The translations under genes were made by a program, and so were the position numbers. From Macrothele yani (lineage: Eukaryota > Arthropoda > Arachnida > Araneae > Macrothelidae): a stretch of DNA of 64,000 nucleotides. Below, in pieces: positions 21,276 to 32,719 of this stretch. The first letter of the stretch is position 1, and every line of letters begins with the position of its first letter. The notes beneath the pieces are model-generated. The model was not told where the DNA came from and did no database searches. It worked only from the letters and a program-made list of their open reading frames with translations. Location of the stretch: the NCBI GenBank assembly GCA_039090855.1, contig CM077005.1, forward strand, positions 77,620,607-77,684,606, in the 5' to 3' direction.

Positions 21276-22203
21276 ACTTAGTAGCACTTTTTTAAAAGTG
21301 GACAATCGAACAAATAATAGCCCCTTGTAAAACCTAAACTAATTCTTTTTATTCCAAATTTAAAATACGGTTGTAAATAATGGTTACTACTGAAAACTAG
21401 GGCAGCATCGGAATTTGTGCTTACACTGTGCAAAAGTGCCAAATTCCTCTCTCTGAAGATTAGGCATTTTATTGAAGAGGATAGAGATATCACACCCTCA
21501 TCAAGTTTTTCCGTTGCAAATTTTTTAAATAGTTGTGGTCGAGAATATAAAATTTTATTTATCACTGATACGTTAGCATTCACCTTTCCATTGATAAATT
21601 TTGCACAAGGGAATGCATGTAACCTCACACCCAAACTTCTCACTCTTTTCACCGAAAATTTCTAAAAGCACGCAAATGTGAATTCAGCATTCACGAATCA
21701 ATGCTTTTTAAAACCGTAATCCTCTACGAGTAATATTTTTCCATCCATGGGGAAGGCTCAAAATATGAATAAAATTATGTAGTGGTTTCTACGGTACACG
21801 CATGTTGCTAGCGGATTCAAGGGCATCGTGCTCAGATCTGTCTAAATCGTATATGAAACAGCGCTGTTTACTGAAAGCCCCTTTACACGTGCTGCTCCAG
21901 AGAAAGGGCTCTGCGTCTGCGCAGTAACTCGCTGCTGAGAAAACTAAAATGTCAATGAACCGCACAAAGAATTGGTTAATTCGTTTGTATCTGCATAATG
22001 GGTCAAAAATGTCACTAAAACTTTAGCTACTTCATTTCCTATAACAAACGTATTTCATCTTTTATTTTATATACAGCAAACTAATTCGTTTGTCATTCAT
22101 AGGGGAATAAAAGAAACTTATATATTAAATAAATTATTAACCAGTCTGGCTAATCCTCCTCATGTGGTTTTGTGTGCGTATATATATATGCTACTGTCTC
22201 TAA

Positions 22204-22209
22204 TTAATA

Positions 22210-22243
<34 letters not shown>
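22204..22243. repeat. (TA)n microsatellite
   Basis: This is an alternating TA run of about 38 bp, just upstream of the CpG-rich block at 22.3-23.0 kb. Confidence 0.9.
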
Positions 22244-22246
<3 letters not shown>

Positions 22247-22329
22247 GTGCTAAACTTTCTGTGAGCAAATGAGCTCTCTAAATCTTGATATGTTAATTCA
22301 CTAAATAAACCATTTCTGGAAAATAATAA

Positions 22330-22974
22330 GTTTCGGTGAAAGTAATTTTTAAAATCCAGTTTTTGTCCCGTACGACAGGGACAGATGGGCGAAAATTCAA
22401 GGCCGATTGTCGTTCCAAAACAAGTCCGTATGAGCTGGTGTTGCCAAGGAAGTGGTGCTGCGCTGCAGCCAGTAACGAAAGCGGCTGGCTGGCGCTTCGA
22501 TTTTACCTAGCGAACATCGCGGTAAAGGGAAGTTGCCCTACGTAAAAAGACGTCTGCAGATGCAGCTTTCTCGTCAGTTTGGGAAATAACTGCATAACAA
22601 TACAATTTCAAACTGTTACACAGAGGAGAGCAAGGGATCAGTACGTAGGCTACAATGTCGAAGTTATGCGTTGAGCATTCGACAACTGTTAATCGGTATT
22701 TATTATGGCGATAAATATTCCCAAGGTGCTAGGCCTAACGTACGTAGTTTGATCCATAGCCTCCGCTAAGATTTTGGGTACTTTATGACCTTCGCCATAT
22801 AAAGATTGTTCGTTAAATACGCTATGAATGGCTTTCCATAGAAGGGCTTTATTCTTGATTTCCTGCGAGATTTTAACATAGAAATCAAAACACCAAAATT
22901 TTTCATGTCTACGTGTTACTCAACGCCGTCGAGTCACAAACTGCAGCAAATTGTACATGCATCTCACAACCAAG
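22330..22974 (+). promoter_or_regulatory. CpG-rich block ending in a splice donor: candidate promoter and first exon
   Basis: Against AT-rich surroundings this block is unusually rich in CG dinucleotides (for example GCGGCTGGCTGGCGCTTCG and GCGAACATCGCGG). It ends in CAACCAAG followed by GTGAGT at 22,975, a near-consensus 5' splice site. An ATG at 22,905 opens 23 codons and one extra base before the donor. That phase matches the acceptor at 47,166/47,167, so the reading frame would enter the leucine-rich-repeat gene. It may equally be a 5' UTR exon, with translation starting at 47,190. No other evidence links the two, so this is inference. Confidence 0.35.
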
Positions 22975-24083
22975 GTGAGTGCAACCATTAGCCAACTATT
23001 TTCATAACAATATCTTTAATATTCGGGTATCGGATGTGTGTGTATTATGATTTGCGTGCGTAAAGCTACTGTGCCCATTGGCACCGTTACACCTCCATGT
23101 TTTTATTTGCTATTTAGTGATAAAATATTTTTGAAATATATCATGGTTGATTAATGCTAATTACGGAAACCAAAGTATGTTTTTATTCTCTTGGTTAACT
23201 TTTTATAAGTGAAAAAGTAAAATGAAAAATATAGTTAATTAATCGTCTCAATTCTTAGGCAGTTTCAGTAATTTCACTTGTAATTTCTGAACTGAGCTTG
23301 GTCAAACGGGAAAATATGTCATCACCATTCAGGGTATCTAAATGTCACAGGAATCGTACAACTTTACCTGTAGTGTGCCACAGAGGCAAGTTCGTAAATA
23401 CAGTTCTGTATACAAACGTTTCCTTAAAGCTGAGAGTGTAATTTAAAAATGCTTAGCTATTGTAACTAATTAACATGGATATTAAGGGAAAACAACTTTT
23501 CCTTTCAAAAAGAACTTATGAGATAGTGCTGAAGGACAAATTGAATTCTTTATTCTTAGTTCACTTTTTTTTTTTTTTTTTTTTTTGCGAACATCATTGC
23601 CATATATACTAATACATGTTATAAGAACATTCCCAATGTAAATGCTCATTTTAGTTTTTCCATTTTATGTTTCATAGTTAACATCACTTCTCAATTGAAG
23701 CAACACAGTTGCATGAAACTGTAAAATTAGTTAATTATTAAAAAATGCCAACTTTGCAAGTGTGTGACATTTTATGAAAGTGTGTATATGCATACATAAG
23801 CAGTGCACATGAAATCCTTTATGTTGATATTTCTAAAATGGCAAAATAATGCATACTTTTTTCCAGAGGACACTGCCAAAACAGGTTTAGTCTTCAGTGT
23901 GCAAAATACATTGGAACCCATATATATATATGTACAACAAAGTTGAAGGGAGTCAAAAGCATTTGTTATATGCAAACTTAATTATAGCCAGAGAGATAAA
24001 AAAGGGTGGGGAGGGGGCATTTTTGGCACATTACGTTATGTCAGGTTAAACCAATTCAATTGTAATCTGTTTATCAATTAGTC

Positions 24084-24300
24084 TACGGTTGGCGCAGTGT
24101 TCTAAGCACTGACTTATGACCATTCATCCGAGATAGGACCAGGTTCGAATCTCGGTTAGGCATGGATGCTGCGTTTGTCTTATGGCACTGGTTCTCTCCC
24201 TTCCCTGGAACTAGTGTCCCTAAATTAGGGACGGGTGACTGCTTATGGCGCACTGAGTTGCTCACAGTGGTTGTTAAACCTCCAATAAAAAAAAATAAAA
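24084..24300 (+). mobile_element. tRNA-derived SINE, about 215 bp
   Basis: Box A type GGTTGGCGCAGTGTTCTAAG and box B type AGGTTCGAATCTC form the head. The body (AGGCATGGATGCTGCGTTTG, then TAAATTAGGGACGGGTGACT) ends in an A-rich tail AATAAAAAAAAATAAAA. It shares its body with the partial SINE at the window start. A target duplication is not obvious. Confidence 0.85.
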
Positions 24301-24489
24301 CGTAAATAATATGAGTGAGATCTGAAATGAGCTAACATTTAATGAATGTACAAATTAAAGTAACTGCCAAAAATCTGAAATTTCACCTCTTGTATATTAT
24401 GTGAGATTTGTGAGCCAATTCTTACTTGTTTTGTGCTTATCATGACAGCTGTTTTAAATATTTTTCAACTTCCTCTGATTTATTTTAAT

Positions 24490-25840
24490 ATAAGCATGAA
24501 CTATTTATTACAAATATTTCGTTAAACTTCTGTTTCTCACATTAATAAATGAAGTATTTTAAAAACATGTTTAGATTCTTTATGACTGCTGAGGCCTAAT
24601 TTTATTGGGACTTAAACACTGGACAAAAGAAGTATTCAAAAACATAAATGTGTTATCCTTAAGCTTAGAATGAAGGTGAAGTCTTTCCTTTCATTACCCA
24701 AGTTTATCATATTGGTCTGTCAGTAGGGTTTCCAAAATTAATACTGCTGCATTTTTGTATAGCAGCATCCCAGCGTGCTATTTGCAGAATAGTATGCCTC
24801 TGCATACGCTTATTAGCATTAGAAAGAATTATCAAACCATCAGACGTCGGAAAGAATGCTTTAAGAACATACGTTATTTTAGGCTTAAAGTGAAGGTGAA
24901 TGACCAGAGCTTGAACATGAACTAATGAAAACGAAATCGTTAAAAGATCCGTGATAAAATAGAATATTCTTTAAAAGAGTCCAAAATCCAAAAAAATAAC
25001 ATTAAATCCTCGAAGGTGCAATAAAAGTCACATTTGAACTCAAAAACCAACGTCCTGATATATTTCGGCTCACAATTCCCGTGGCCATTATCAAGTGTGT
25101 ATTAGATGTTACTGCTTCATGTGAACTAATCCCACATTGCAGAATCGCCAACATCAACCACATTTTTCCTGAATGTAAAATATGTTACGTACATTTATAG
25201 TGGTGCCATAATAGCCACAGAAATTATGAGCTGAAACGTGTCGGACGTTTGTTTTTGGATTCAAATGTGACTTTTATTGCACCTTCGAGGATTCAACAAG
25301 TTGTTTTATGGGATTTTGGGCTGTTTTAGAGAAGTTTTTTTATCATGTCACAAATCGTTTAACGATTTCGTTTTCATTTGTTCATGTTCAAGCTCTGGTC
25401 ATTCACCTTCGTTTTAAGCCTAAAATATTACGTATGTTCTTAAGGCATTCTTTCTGATGTCTGATGGGTTGATAATTCTTGCGTATGAAGAGGCATATTG
25501 TTCTGCAAATAGCATGCTGGGATACTGCTATACAAGAATGCAATAGTATTATTTTTGGACACCCTACTGACACAAACCGATATGATAAAGTTGAGTAATA
25601 AAGGTTAAATTTCACCTTCGTTTTAAGCCAACGGATAACGCATGTATGTTTTCGAATAATTCTTTTGTCCAGTGTTTATGTCCCAACAATTAGGCCTCAG
25701 ATGTCACAGAAAATCTAAACATGACATTTTTAAAAGACTTTTTGTTTATTAACATGAGAAACAGAAGTTTAAGAAAATATTTATAATAAATAATTTGTGC
25801 TTATGTTGAACTATTCCATGGTAGTTCTATTCAAAGTTAG
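24490..25840. mobile_element. Inverted-repeat element with PLE-like motifs, about 1.35 kb
   Basis: The left side (24,490-25,100) and the right side (25,190-25,840) are inverted copies with substitutions. For example, CACTGGACAAAAGAA at 24,617 is mirrored by TTCTTTTGTCCAGTG at 25,660, and GACCAGAGCTTGAACATGAA by TTCATGTTCAAGCTCTGGTC. Near the centre both arms contain a GGCCAC...GTGAGCCGAAA-type motif, minus strand on the left and plus strand on the right (AGCCAC...ATGAGCTGAAACGTG at 25,210). That motif is typical of PLE pseudo-LTRs, where it belongs to hammerhead-like ribozymes. No protein is encoded. It is probably two abutting inverted PLE repeats. Confidence 0.6.
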
Positions 25841-25995
25841 ATATTTCTAACACATTGAACTCATATGCTTCCTCTAACTTGGTGGGTAAGATGTTTCTAG
25901 GTGCAAAATAAAGGTTTCCTAAACAGACATTAAGTGATTGAAAAGTGGCGAGGGGAGTACGTTAAAAGACAGCATTTGCCCAGAAGATATATGTT

Positions 25996-26066
25996 TGGCA
26001 AGTGTGTGTGTGGGGGTGGGGGGTGGGGTGGGGGGGGTGGGGGGGTGGGGGGGTGGAGGAATGGGA
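25996..26066 (+). repeat. G-run tract, (GT)n into (GGGGTGG)n
   Basis: A short GTGTGTGTG run passes into repeated runs of four to seven G separated by single T, ending GGAGGAATGGGAGG. Many consecutive G-runs could form a four-stranded structure. There is no coding content. The surrounding 25,850-26,470 shows nothing else. Confidence 0.85.
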
Positions 26067-26470
26067 GGTAAAAAACAACTGAAACATTCTTGTCTTCGTG
26101 TGAACTGACCTGTCCTATAAGGGAAACTACGAGGCGGTGTTAACAGTAAGTAATTTCTTGTTTTTCAGAAGAAGTTTGGCAGACAAAATTCAGGTAATTT
26201 TAATAATAAGACTTTGTCATGACATCCTGTTAGGGAATTATTCAAAACATAATTGCAAGGAACACCTTATCAATATGGTGGGAAAGCGAGTCATATACTA
26301 TGTATTACATTAGAGATCCCAAAAATAGAAGTCAAAGCATTTACAGCTAAAGTTCATTATAAAATAGTCTTAAGTAATTATTATGAATGGGGAAATAGAA
26401 GGGGAAAAATAGAAGAGTAATCATAAGGAAGAAGTAGGGACTGATAAAAGGGAGAAAGAGGAATAGTATG

Positions 26471-26643
26471 CAGTGGTTGCACTGGCTTTTCTAAAGTTTT
26501 CGCCAATTTAGTCGCCAAATTCAATCTGTTTTTGCCAAAGTGTTATACACTATGAAAAGGTAATCGCCAAAGCTTCTTTTTCATCACCAAAACTATTTCT
26601 TCTTCGCAAATTGTGAAGATGGCGATCGCCAGAGCGACCCCTG
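26471..26643. mobile_element. Short hAT-like MITE, 173 bp
   Basis: The left end CAGTGGTTGCACTGGC and the reversed right end CAGGGGTCGCTCTGGC match at 13 of 16 positions. The interior repeats short ATCGCCAAA / TTCGCCAATT-type words and encodes nothing. The 8-bp flanks do not match convincingly, so the duplication is not confirmed. Confidence 0.5.
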
Positions 26644-26825
26644 ATATGGGATAGGGACTGATAAAAAAATAATGCAGGCTACATCAGTGTTTGCAGACAA
26701 ATAGTTCTAAAAGATTGCATGTGCAATAGTAACTTGAGAAATAAACATGACAAGGTATAAGCAGGAGTGCTGACTGTGTGGTAAAGTTTTCTTTCCTGTT
26801 TTTTTTTATTTATTTATTTTATATA

Positions 26826-28905
26826 TCATCATCATCATCATTGTCAACCATTATCAATCCACTGCTGGACGAAGGTCTCCCCAAGTTTCCTCCACAACGG
26901 TCTGTCTTGTGCCAGTCTCCTCCATGTCACCCCTGCATACTTTCGAATTTCATCCACCCATCTCCCATGTGGTCTTCTTCTGGGTCTTTTCCTGTCCCTT
27001 GGAATCCAATCTAAAATTTCGGCTGTCCATCGATGATCTGTCCTTCTGGCAGTATGTCCAGCCCATTGCCATTTCAGGGATTTAACTCTGATCATGATGT
27101 CTTCCACTCTTGTCATTTTTCGGATCCACGAGTTCCTCTTCTTATCTCTCCTGGTTACACCAAGTATGCACCTCTCCATGCCGCTTTGAGTTGTCTGCAG
27201 CCTTTGTATGTCTCTTTTAGTTAAGGTCCACGTCTCTGCACCATGCGTAAGCACTGGAAGGATGCATTGATCAAACACTTTTCTTTTAAGACATAATGGC
27301 ATATTGCTCTTGAAAATTATGCTGTTTCTTCCAAAAGCTCTCCAGGCAAGTTTTGTACGCCGATTAATTTCTTCATCAATGTGACCCTCACTTGATATCT
27401 GCTGTCCAAGATAAACGTACGTGTCTGTTATCTCCAGCTTTTCTCCATCAATCGATAAATCTTCATTTCTTGTAAAAGCATTGAACATCACTTTTGTCTT
27501 CTGAAAGTTCATTTTTAATCCCACTTCTTTACTCTTGTCAGCAAGTTCCTGGATCATACTCTGCAGCTCTGATGGGCTAGTTGCAAAAATGACTACGTCA
27601 TCAGCAAAACGAAGGTGGGTTAGATAATCTCCATTAATCTTTATCCCCTTGTTTTCCCAGCTCAGTGACTGAAAAACACCCTCTAATGTGGCATTAAAGA
27701 GCTTCGGAGATATGGTGTCACCTTGTCTCACTCCCTTTCCAATTTTTATGTGTGTTGTATTTTCAAACAGCCTAATCTTTGCACTTGGATTTTCATAGAT
27801 GTTATTAATAATATTAATGTATGCATCTTCAATACCGCAGGTTTTCAGAGCCATTGTAACTGCTGATGGTTTCACCGAATCAAAGGCTTTTTCATAATCG
27901 ATAAAAGCCATGCACAATGGAAGTTCATATTCCCTCGCTCTTTCAATTAGTTCTCTCAGCACATGGATATGATCTATTGTGCTGTAGCCACTCCTGAATC
28001 CAGCTTGTTCTCTCGGTTGAGCCATGTCCAGTGTTACCTTCAAGCGGTGTGAAAGAACTTTTAGTGAAGATTTTATAAACTACTGATAGGAGGCTGATAG
28101 GTCTGTAGTTTCCGAGATCCTCAATGTCACCTTTCTTATGTAGCAGGATCATTGTAGCGGTGTTCCAATCCTCAGGAATCTTTCCTTCATTAAGGCACCG
28201 AGTGAAAATTTGGGCGAGTACTGTTTCGATTTCTCCACTTGCTTCTTGTATGATGTCTACAGTAATTCCATCTTCTCCTGGAGCTTTTCCCCGCTTCATG
28301 TTCTTGATTGCATGTGCAACTTCTGCTGGAAGGACTGGAGGAACACTGGTACTGGTACCTTTCATGATGTCTGGAGTGCATGTATAATCCTTTTCATATA
28401 ATTTGGAGTAGAAATCTTTCACTCTTGTCAAAATTTCGCCTCTATTTCTTGTTACAGAACCATCTTCTTTTTCTCAGTGCCATAATCTGTTTTCTTCCCT
28501 TACTGAGATGTCCCTTTGCTATCTTTAGGCTTTGGTTGTTTTCAATTGCTCTCCTCACTAGTTCACAGTTGAATTTTCTTACGTCTTCAGTGATACTTTT
28601 TCTTACTGTCTTGCATAGCTCTATATATTCCACTTTGGAAGTCACATCTTCTTTAGTTGTCCTCATCTCTCTTCTTTTTTGCATCAACATTTTCGTTTTT
28701 TTCCTGATAATTTGTTTACATGCAACTTGTTCTTAGACCCAGCTAATTTTGTTGCTGTTTCCATAAGAGCTTTGGTTACTTTTCTGTTAACTTCAGAGAT
28801 GTCCACTTCTTCCGATGTTAGGCCTTCTAAAGCAGAGAACCTGTTCTTCAGTTCCAACTTGAAGGTATTATGGTGTTTTTTAAGGTTGGTTATGTCAATA
28901 GATTT
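26826..28905 (-). mobile_element. RTE-like LINE, copy B, 5' truncated
   Basis: The 3' tail is (GATGAT)n at 26,826-26,840 on the plus strand. The sequence follows copies A and C to a point inside the region between endonuclease and reverse transcriptase, where it stops at 28,905 in a TATATATATATA run. The same kind of TATATAT lies beside the 3' tail, compatible with a short target duplication. 5' truncation is the usual outcome of target-primed reverse transcription. Confidence 0.87.
26844..28860 (-). pseudogene. Reverse transcriptase of LINE copy B, three frameshifts
   Basis: The longest piece, 26,844-28,043, is an uninterrupted 399-codon frame. It includes FRSGYSTIDHIHVLREL, DYEKAFDSVKP, GVRQGDTISPKLF, HLRFADDVVIFATSPSEL (catalytic FADD) and the C-terminal ILPVLTHGAETWTLTKRDIQ and WQWAGHTARRTDHRW blocks to the stop in WIDNG. 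Upstream pieces (28,043-28,860) hold GKAPGEDGITVDI and the KKHHNTFKLELKNRFSALEG linker. They are separated by an extra T near 28,060 and insertions near 28,470 and 28,698. The endonuclease domain is absent. Confidence 0.87.
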
Positions 28906-29699
28906 ATATATATATATATTGTTAATGGAAAACATTGGTAGAGCTGACTGTGAACAAAGATAAAGAAAGAGTAGCAAAATGTCCTGTTTGGGCTGCCAGT
29001 AGGGAAAAATTGCTTTATTTCTTTTACCCTGCAGATGGTTGGAAACTAGAAATGATGACAAAATGATTTTAAGTGGCTAAGTCTCTCACTAATCACTTCA
29101 AGAAACCATTAGAGAGGGTGGCCGAGAGAGGCAAACTAGTAACAGCCTGTTACTAGTTTGGAGATTAGGGCTTCGGATTCACTTTGTCGCGTCAGTAAGT
29201 CTGTGGGATGAAAGGACAGTCTACCGCCCACTGCCCATTTCGTCTCGAATAGGGGTTTGATTAGTGGCTCAAAGTCAGAACTGAGCTGTTCGGGCTTGTT
29301 CAAAGTAGCCCGGCCAGTGCAGACATCTTTCTTCGAAGATGGTGAGGAGGTACTCAATTGGAGGGTCAACTGTTACTAATGTGGCGTTTCATTGGGGAAG
29401 AGAGAGTGTGGGACGGGAGATCTGAAAGAGTAAAGTCGTTTTGATGAACATTTAGCATTGTCCATTGTTTCCCGTTGTTATATTCTTGACTAGCAGCTCT
29501 AGACATTCAATTGACGCTCCATGATTTCCCCTTCCCATTTTTAAAAGTGTTGAAAATGGAGAAATTTGTTATAAAGTTACCCAAATGTACACACCTGTTT
29601 TTCCGAAAGTAATGGAGGCAGGAGTAATATTACAACCACAACTTGCCCAAGCAAGAGTACATTTAAGTCTTTGCTTAGCAAAAAAACAAATAGAAAGAT

Positions 29700-30430
29700 A
29701 TAAAGGAAGATATTTTCAACAAAAGTAGAAGGTGGCATAAGCATGAATTGCTCATAATTCAGACGTAGACAGAGTGTTTTGTTCTGTTTGTATGTTCACT
29801 GTGGAACAAAAGGTGTCTTCCAGTGTCTTCAGCAAAAGATCAAATGTATTTTGCGCCTTCGCTACTGGTGGATTTTCCGCTTGGCAAAAAGCAATCAAAT
29901 GGTTCAAGATTCAAAAGAAAAGTTCACTGCATAGAACAGCAGCTTTATTGAGCTCTTCGGTGAAAATAGGAGTAAACATTGCGGCATCCCTGTCAAACAG
30001 TAAGCTAATCGAAATGAAAGAGGCAAGGCAGGCACTCATGAAAATTATTTCATCTCTGAAATTTCTTGCATAACAAGGTTTAGCCATTTAGGGTCATGAT
30101 AACGCAAGTTCGAATCTTGTGCAGTTACTCAAAACAGATTATGTCTCGGAGCTGAAATCTTGGCTCCTCTGCACTAAATTTAAACTGATATCACACGACA
30201 TTATCAGTGAAATTTTTGGCCTTATGTCGAATCATGCCCCAAAAAAAGATGCTGATGGAGATAAAAGATGCTGCCATTTATTCTATATTATTATATTCTT
30301 TAGTCAGCGACAGAACTTGTGATATTTCAACTAAAGAACAAGTATCCATTTGTTTTCGTATAGTGGACGCCAGGTTAAAAGCGAAAGAACTTTTCTTTGG
30401 ATGGAGTCACGTGTCTGCTACATCCTCATA
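29700..30430 (+). pseudogene. hAT transposase fragment (ZMYM1-like), N-terminal and first catalytic region
   Basis: FCAFATGGFSAWQKAIKWFK followed by KKSSLHRTAALLSS (29,850-29,960) is the post-zinc-finger linker of ZMYM1-like hAT proteins. Then YVSELKSWLLCTKF and SHDIISEIFGLMSNHAPKK (30,140-30,250) lead into CDISTKEQVSICFRIVDARL (30,310-30,375), the segment following the first catalytic Asp. Stops and shifts occur near 30,070 and 30,240-30,310. The second catalytic region and the dimerisation domain are missing. The preceding 28,910-29,700 shows no recognisable coding sequence. Confidence 0.75.
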
Positions 30431-30559
30431 GGCAGTGGAAGCCACGAAAGAATGCGAACAGCGGTTTTTTCTTTGACTTGTCACTAAAATTGTTACTGCT
30501 CAGCTCCCTTTTGTCATAGATTAATGTTTCATATACCTAAACCTTCCTCGACAAATGCT

Positions 30560-30670
30560 CTATAGAATGGTGAAAACCGCATCAAAATCCGTCCAACGAT
30601 TCTTGAGATTAGCCCAAACAAACAGACAGATGCCTACCAGGGACTTTATTTTATACTATGTATAGATAAG
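30560..30670 (+). mobile_element. Non-LTR retroelement 3' tail
   Basis: TGGTGAAAACCGCATCAAAA, TCCGTCCAACGATTCTTGAG and CAAACAAACAGACAGA, ending TTTATTTTATACTATGTATA, is the conserved 3' tail type of many arthropod RTE/L2-like LINEs and the SINEs they mobilise. No coding part remains attached. It is unrelated to the tail of LINE copies A-C. The next 650 bp (30,670-31,320) hold nothing I can name. Confidence 0.6.
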
Positions 30671-31329
30671 ACAGATGATGTGTGAACTCACAAAGAAACA
30701 CAGGCACATAAACGAATAAATCCATCACTTCCAGAAATAACATTGTGTATATTGAAAATAACCTTAGAAAAAATAATACAAACTTGCCAACTTTCAAGAA
30801 TCAAAATCCATAAAACATTTTCAGTGAAGATTCAATTGATGTAGTCGATTGTTTATGTATCGAACGTATGAAATTTATTGATTGAAAGTCAATTTATTAT
30901 GCAAACGATTTCTAGATTTTAACTGATTCTGTATGCTTTTATTAAGAAGGTTGCCTTTATTTCATGCTTACAGCCATTAAAATGCAATCAATACATAATT
31001 ATCTCATTTGCAATTTGCAATTTTCTGAAAAATGCTTAAAGTACAATTCTGAAAATGGATTTCAAACAAATAAGTTGAAAAGTTAACTCAACGCTCAGTT
31101 TTTTCTCTTTAAAAAATCATTAAAGAATTCTTTAAATTTCCTTAAAGCAATAACAAGGGTGGGTTTCTCTCTCTCCGTCCTTTTTTGCTTTTAATTGTTT
31201 TCGCTCTCAAAGAAGTTGTATTTTCCCTGAAAATGTTAGATTCTGCAGTTCATGATTAGAATGAAACAACAAACTCAGAATGTGTTGTTTAGTCCTATGC
31301 ATTTTGGCAAATTCCTGTTTGCCACTCTC

Positions 31330-31460
31330 AGGGACAAAGGGCTGTCTTTCATGCCTCAGTGTGTGTCCAAAGATCTCTCAAGCTATCAAATGCATCACAA
31401 TCCGATTTTTCCACATCACAGTACAGTTAAGTTTGGTAATATTCTTCAAGCACAAAAAAA
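31330..31460 (+). repeat. Direct repeat, partner of 32,260-32,420
   Basis: It begins GGGACAAAGGGCTGTC and continues TTTCATGCCTCAGTGTGTGT, CCAAAGATCTCTCAAGCTAT, TTTTTCCACATCACAG and AAGCACAAAAAAATCTC. The partner about 930 bp downstream matches nearly throughout. It differs by an extra GTCTGCT copy and an inserted TTTATCATCCTAAGATATGG. It forms part of a repeat-dense block at 31.2-33.2 kb. Confidence 0.8.
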
Positions 31461-31969
31461 TCTCTAAAGAATCAATCAAGCCTTAATGTCATTTTTCTCT
31501 AAGTCCCCATAGCAGAAAGTTCCTGGTCAGTCTGCAACAGATATCATTGTGCCACAAAATAATCTGTGGGTGGCCACTATGCAAGATAACTACTAAATGC
31601 AAAAAAACAATAAAAATTGCAGACATATTTTTCTACCTAAAAAAATGTCTAACCTAGATACTACTGCAATTGCAATGTTAATTAGGATCAAGAACATTCT
31701 GGTTCTCTATCTGGTATTTTGCCAATATTTTTAAGCTGAAACACAAAGATTTATGGAATAAAATGATATTTAACAACAATAAAGTGCAGAAGCATCATTA
31801 GGAAAAACGTGTCATAAGAGGAGAAATCTTCACTTCATTCTACTTTGTTTTCAGAAAAATTTTTCTCCATTTCCCATCTCAAGTGCAAACATTTATGTAA
31901 TTAAATGATGATTAAACAATAATATAGAAGCACAGTGGGTGGAGGGTTATTAAAGGGAATTTCTTTTTG

Positions 31970-32215
31970 CTCCGTACAACTTTGGTTTTCAGAAAATTTT
32001 CCTCCATTTTCAATTATTAGAGGGAGAAAGTTTTGATCCGTACAACTTTGGTTTTCAGAAAAATTTCCTCCGTTTTCAATTATTAGAGGGAGAAATTTTT
32101 GCTCCATATAACTTTGGTTTTCAGAAAATTTTCCTCCATTTTCAATTATTAGAGGGAGAAATTTTTGCTCCATACAACTTTGGATTTCAGAAAATGTTCC
32201 TCCATTTTCAATCTT
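31970..32215 (+). repeat. Tandem array with 66-bp period, about four units
   Basis: TCAGAAAA starts recur at 31,989, 32,055, 32,121 and 32,187, exactly 66 bp apart. Each is followed by TTCCTCCRTTTTCAATTATT and AGAGGGAGAAA. Because 66 is divisible by three, the minus strand shows a spurious 22-residue repeat protein. Single diverged units lie at 31,850 and 32,475. Confidence 0.9.
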
Positions 32216-32259
32216 AAATACAAACATTTATCTAATAAAATGATATTTAATGACCATAT

Positions 32260-32420
32260 AGGGACAAAGGGCTGTCTGCTGTCTTTCATGCCTCAGTGTG
32301 TGTCCAAAGATCTCTCAAGCTATCAAGCATCACAACCCGATTTTTCCACATCACAGTCCAGTTAAGTTCGGTAATATTCTTTTATCATCCTAAGATATGG
32401 CAAGCACAAAAAAATCTCTA
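32260..32420 (+). repeat. Direct repeat, second copy of 31,330-31,460
   Basis: See the first copy. The GGCTGTCT motif is duplicated here (GGCTGTCTGCTGTC). The downstream half carries a 20-bp insertion relative to the first copy. Confidence 0.8.
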
Positions 32421-32613
32421 GGGAATATCGCAAGAAAAAGAATTCAAGATTATTGGTTTCCATCAAACTTTCGTTTTCAGAAATTGTTGCCTCCATTTTC
32501 AAACCAAAACACAAATATTTATGCAATAAGATGATATTTAACAACAATATTGGATAATTCTCTTTTCAAGCATCGAGAAAACGTCGGGAGAAAAAAATTA
32601 CGTTAACAGGAAA

Positions 32614-32663
32614 TTTTCCGCCTTTCAAAATTTCCGTTTTCGGAAATTTTGAAAGGCGGAAAA
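32614..32663. repeat. Perfect 23-bp hairpin with TTTT loop
   Basis: Arms 32,614-32,636 and 32,641-32,663 are exact inverse complements (outer TTTTCCGCC and GGCGGAAAA, inner TTTCCG and CGGAAA) around TTTT. A diverged half-copy, GGAAATTTTGAAAGGTGGAA, lies at 33,049. The same arm is followed in both places by ACTTGCATCTATGATAG. Confidence 0.92.
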
Positions 32664-32719
32664 CTTGCATCTATGATAGGAAGTCTGCAAGATGGTTTAA
32701 TAGGGTTCTGGGGATATTG

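Noticed and set aside
21278..21665. Overlapping open frames on both strands
   Set aside because: Neither strand shows a known motif, splice context or conserved start; likely chance in moderately GC-poor DNA.
31901..32227. Minus-strand protein with 22-residue repeats
   Set aside because: It is produced by a 66-bp tandem repeat whose length is a multiple of three; no start context or family match.
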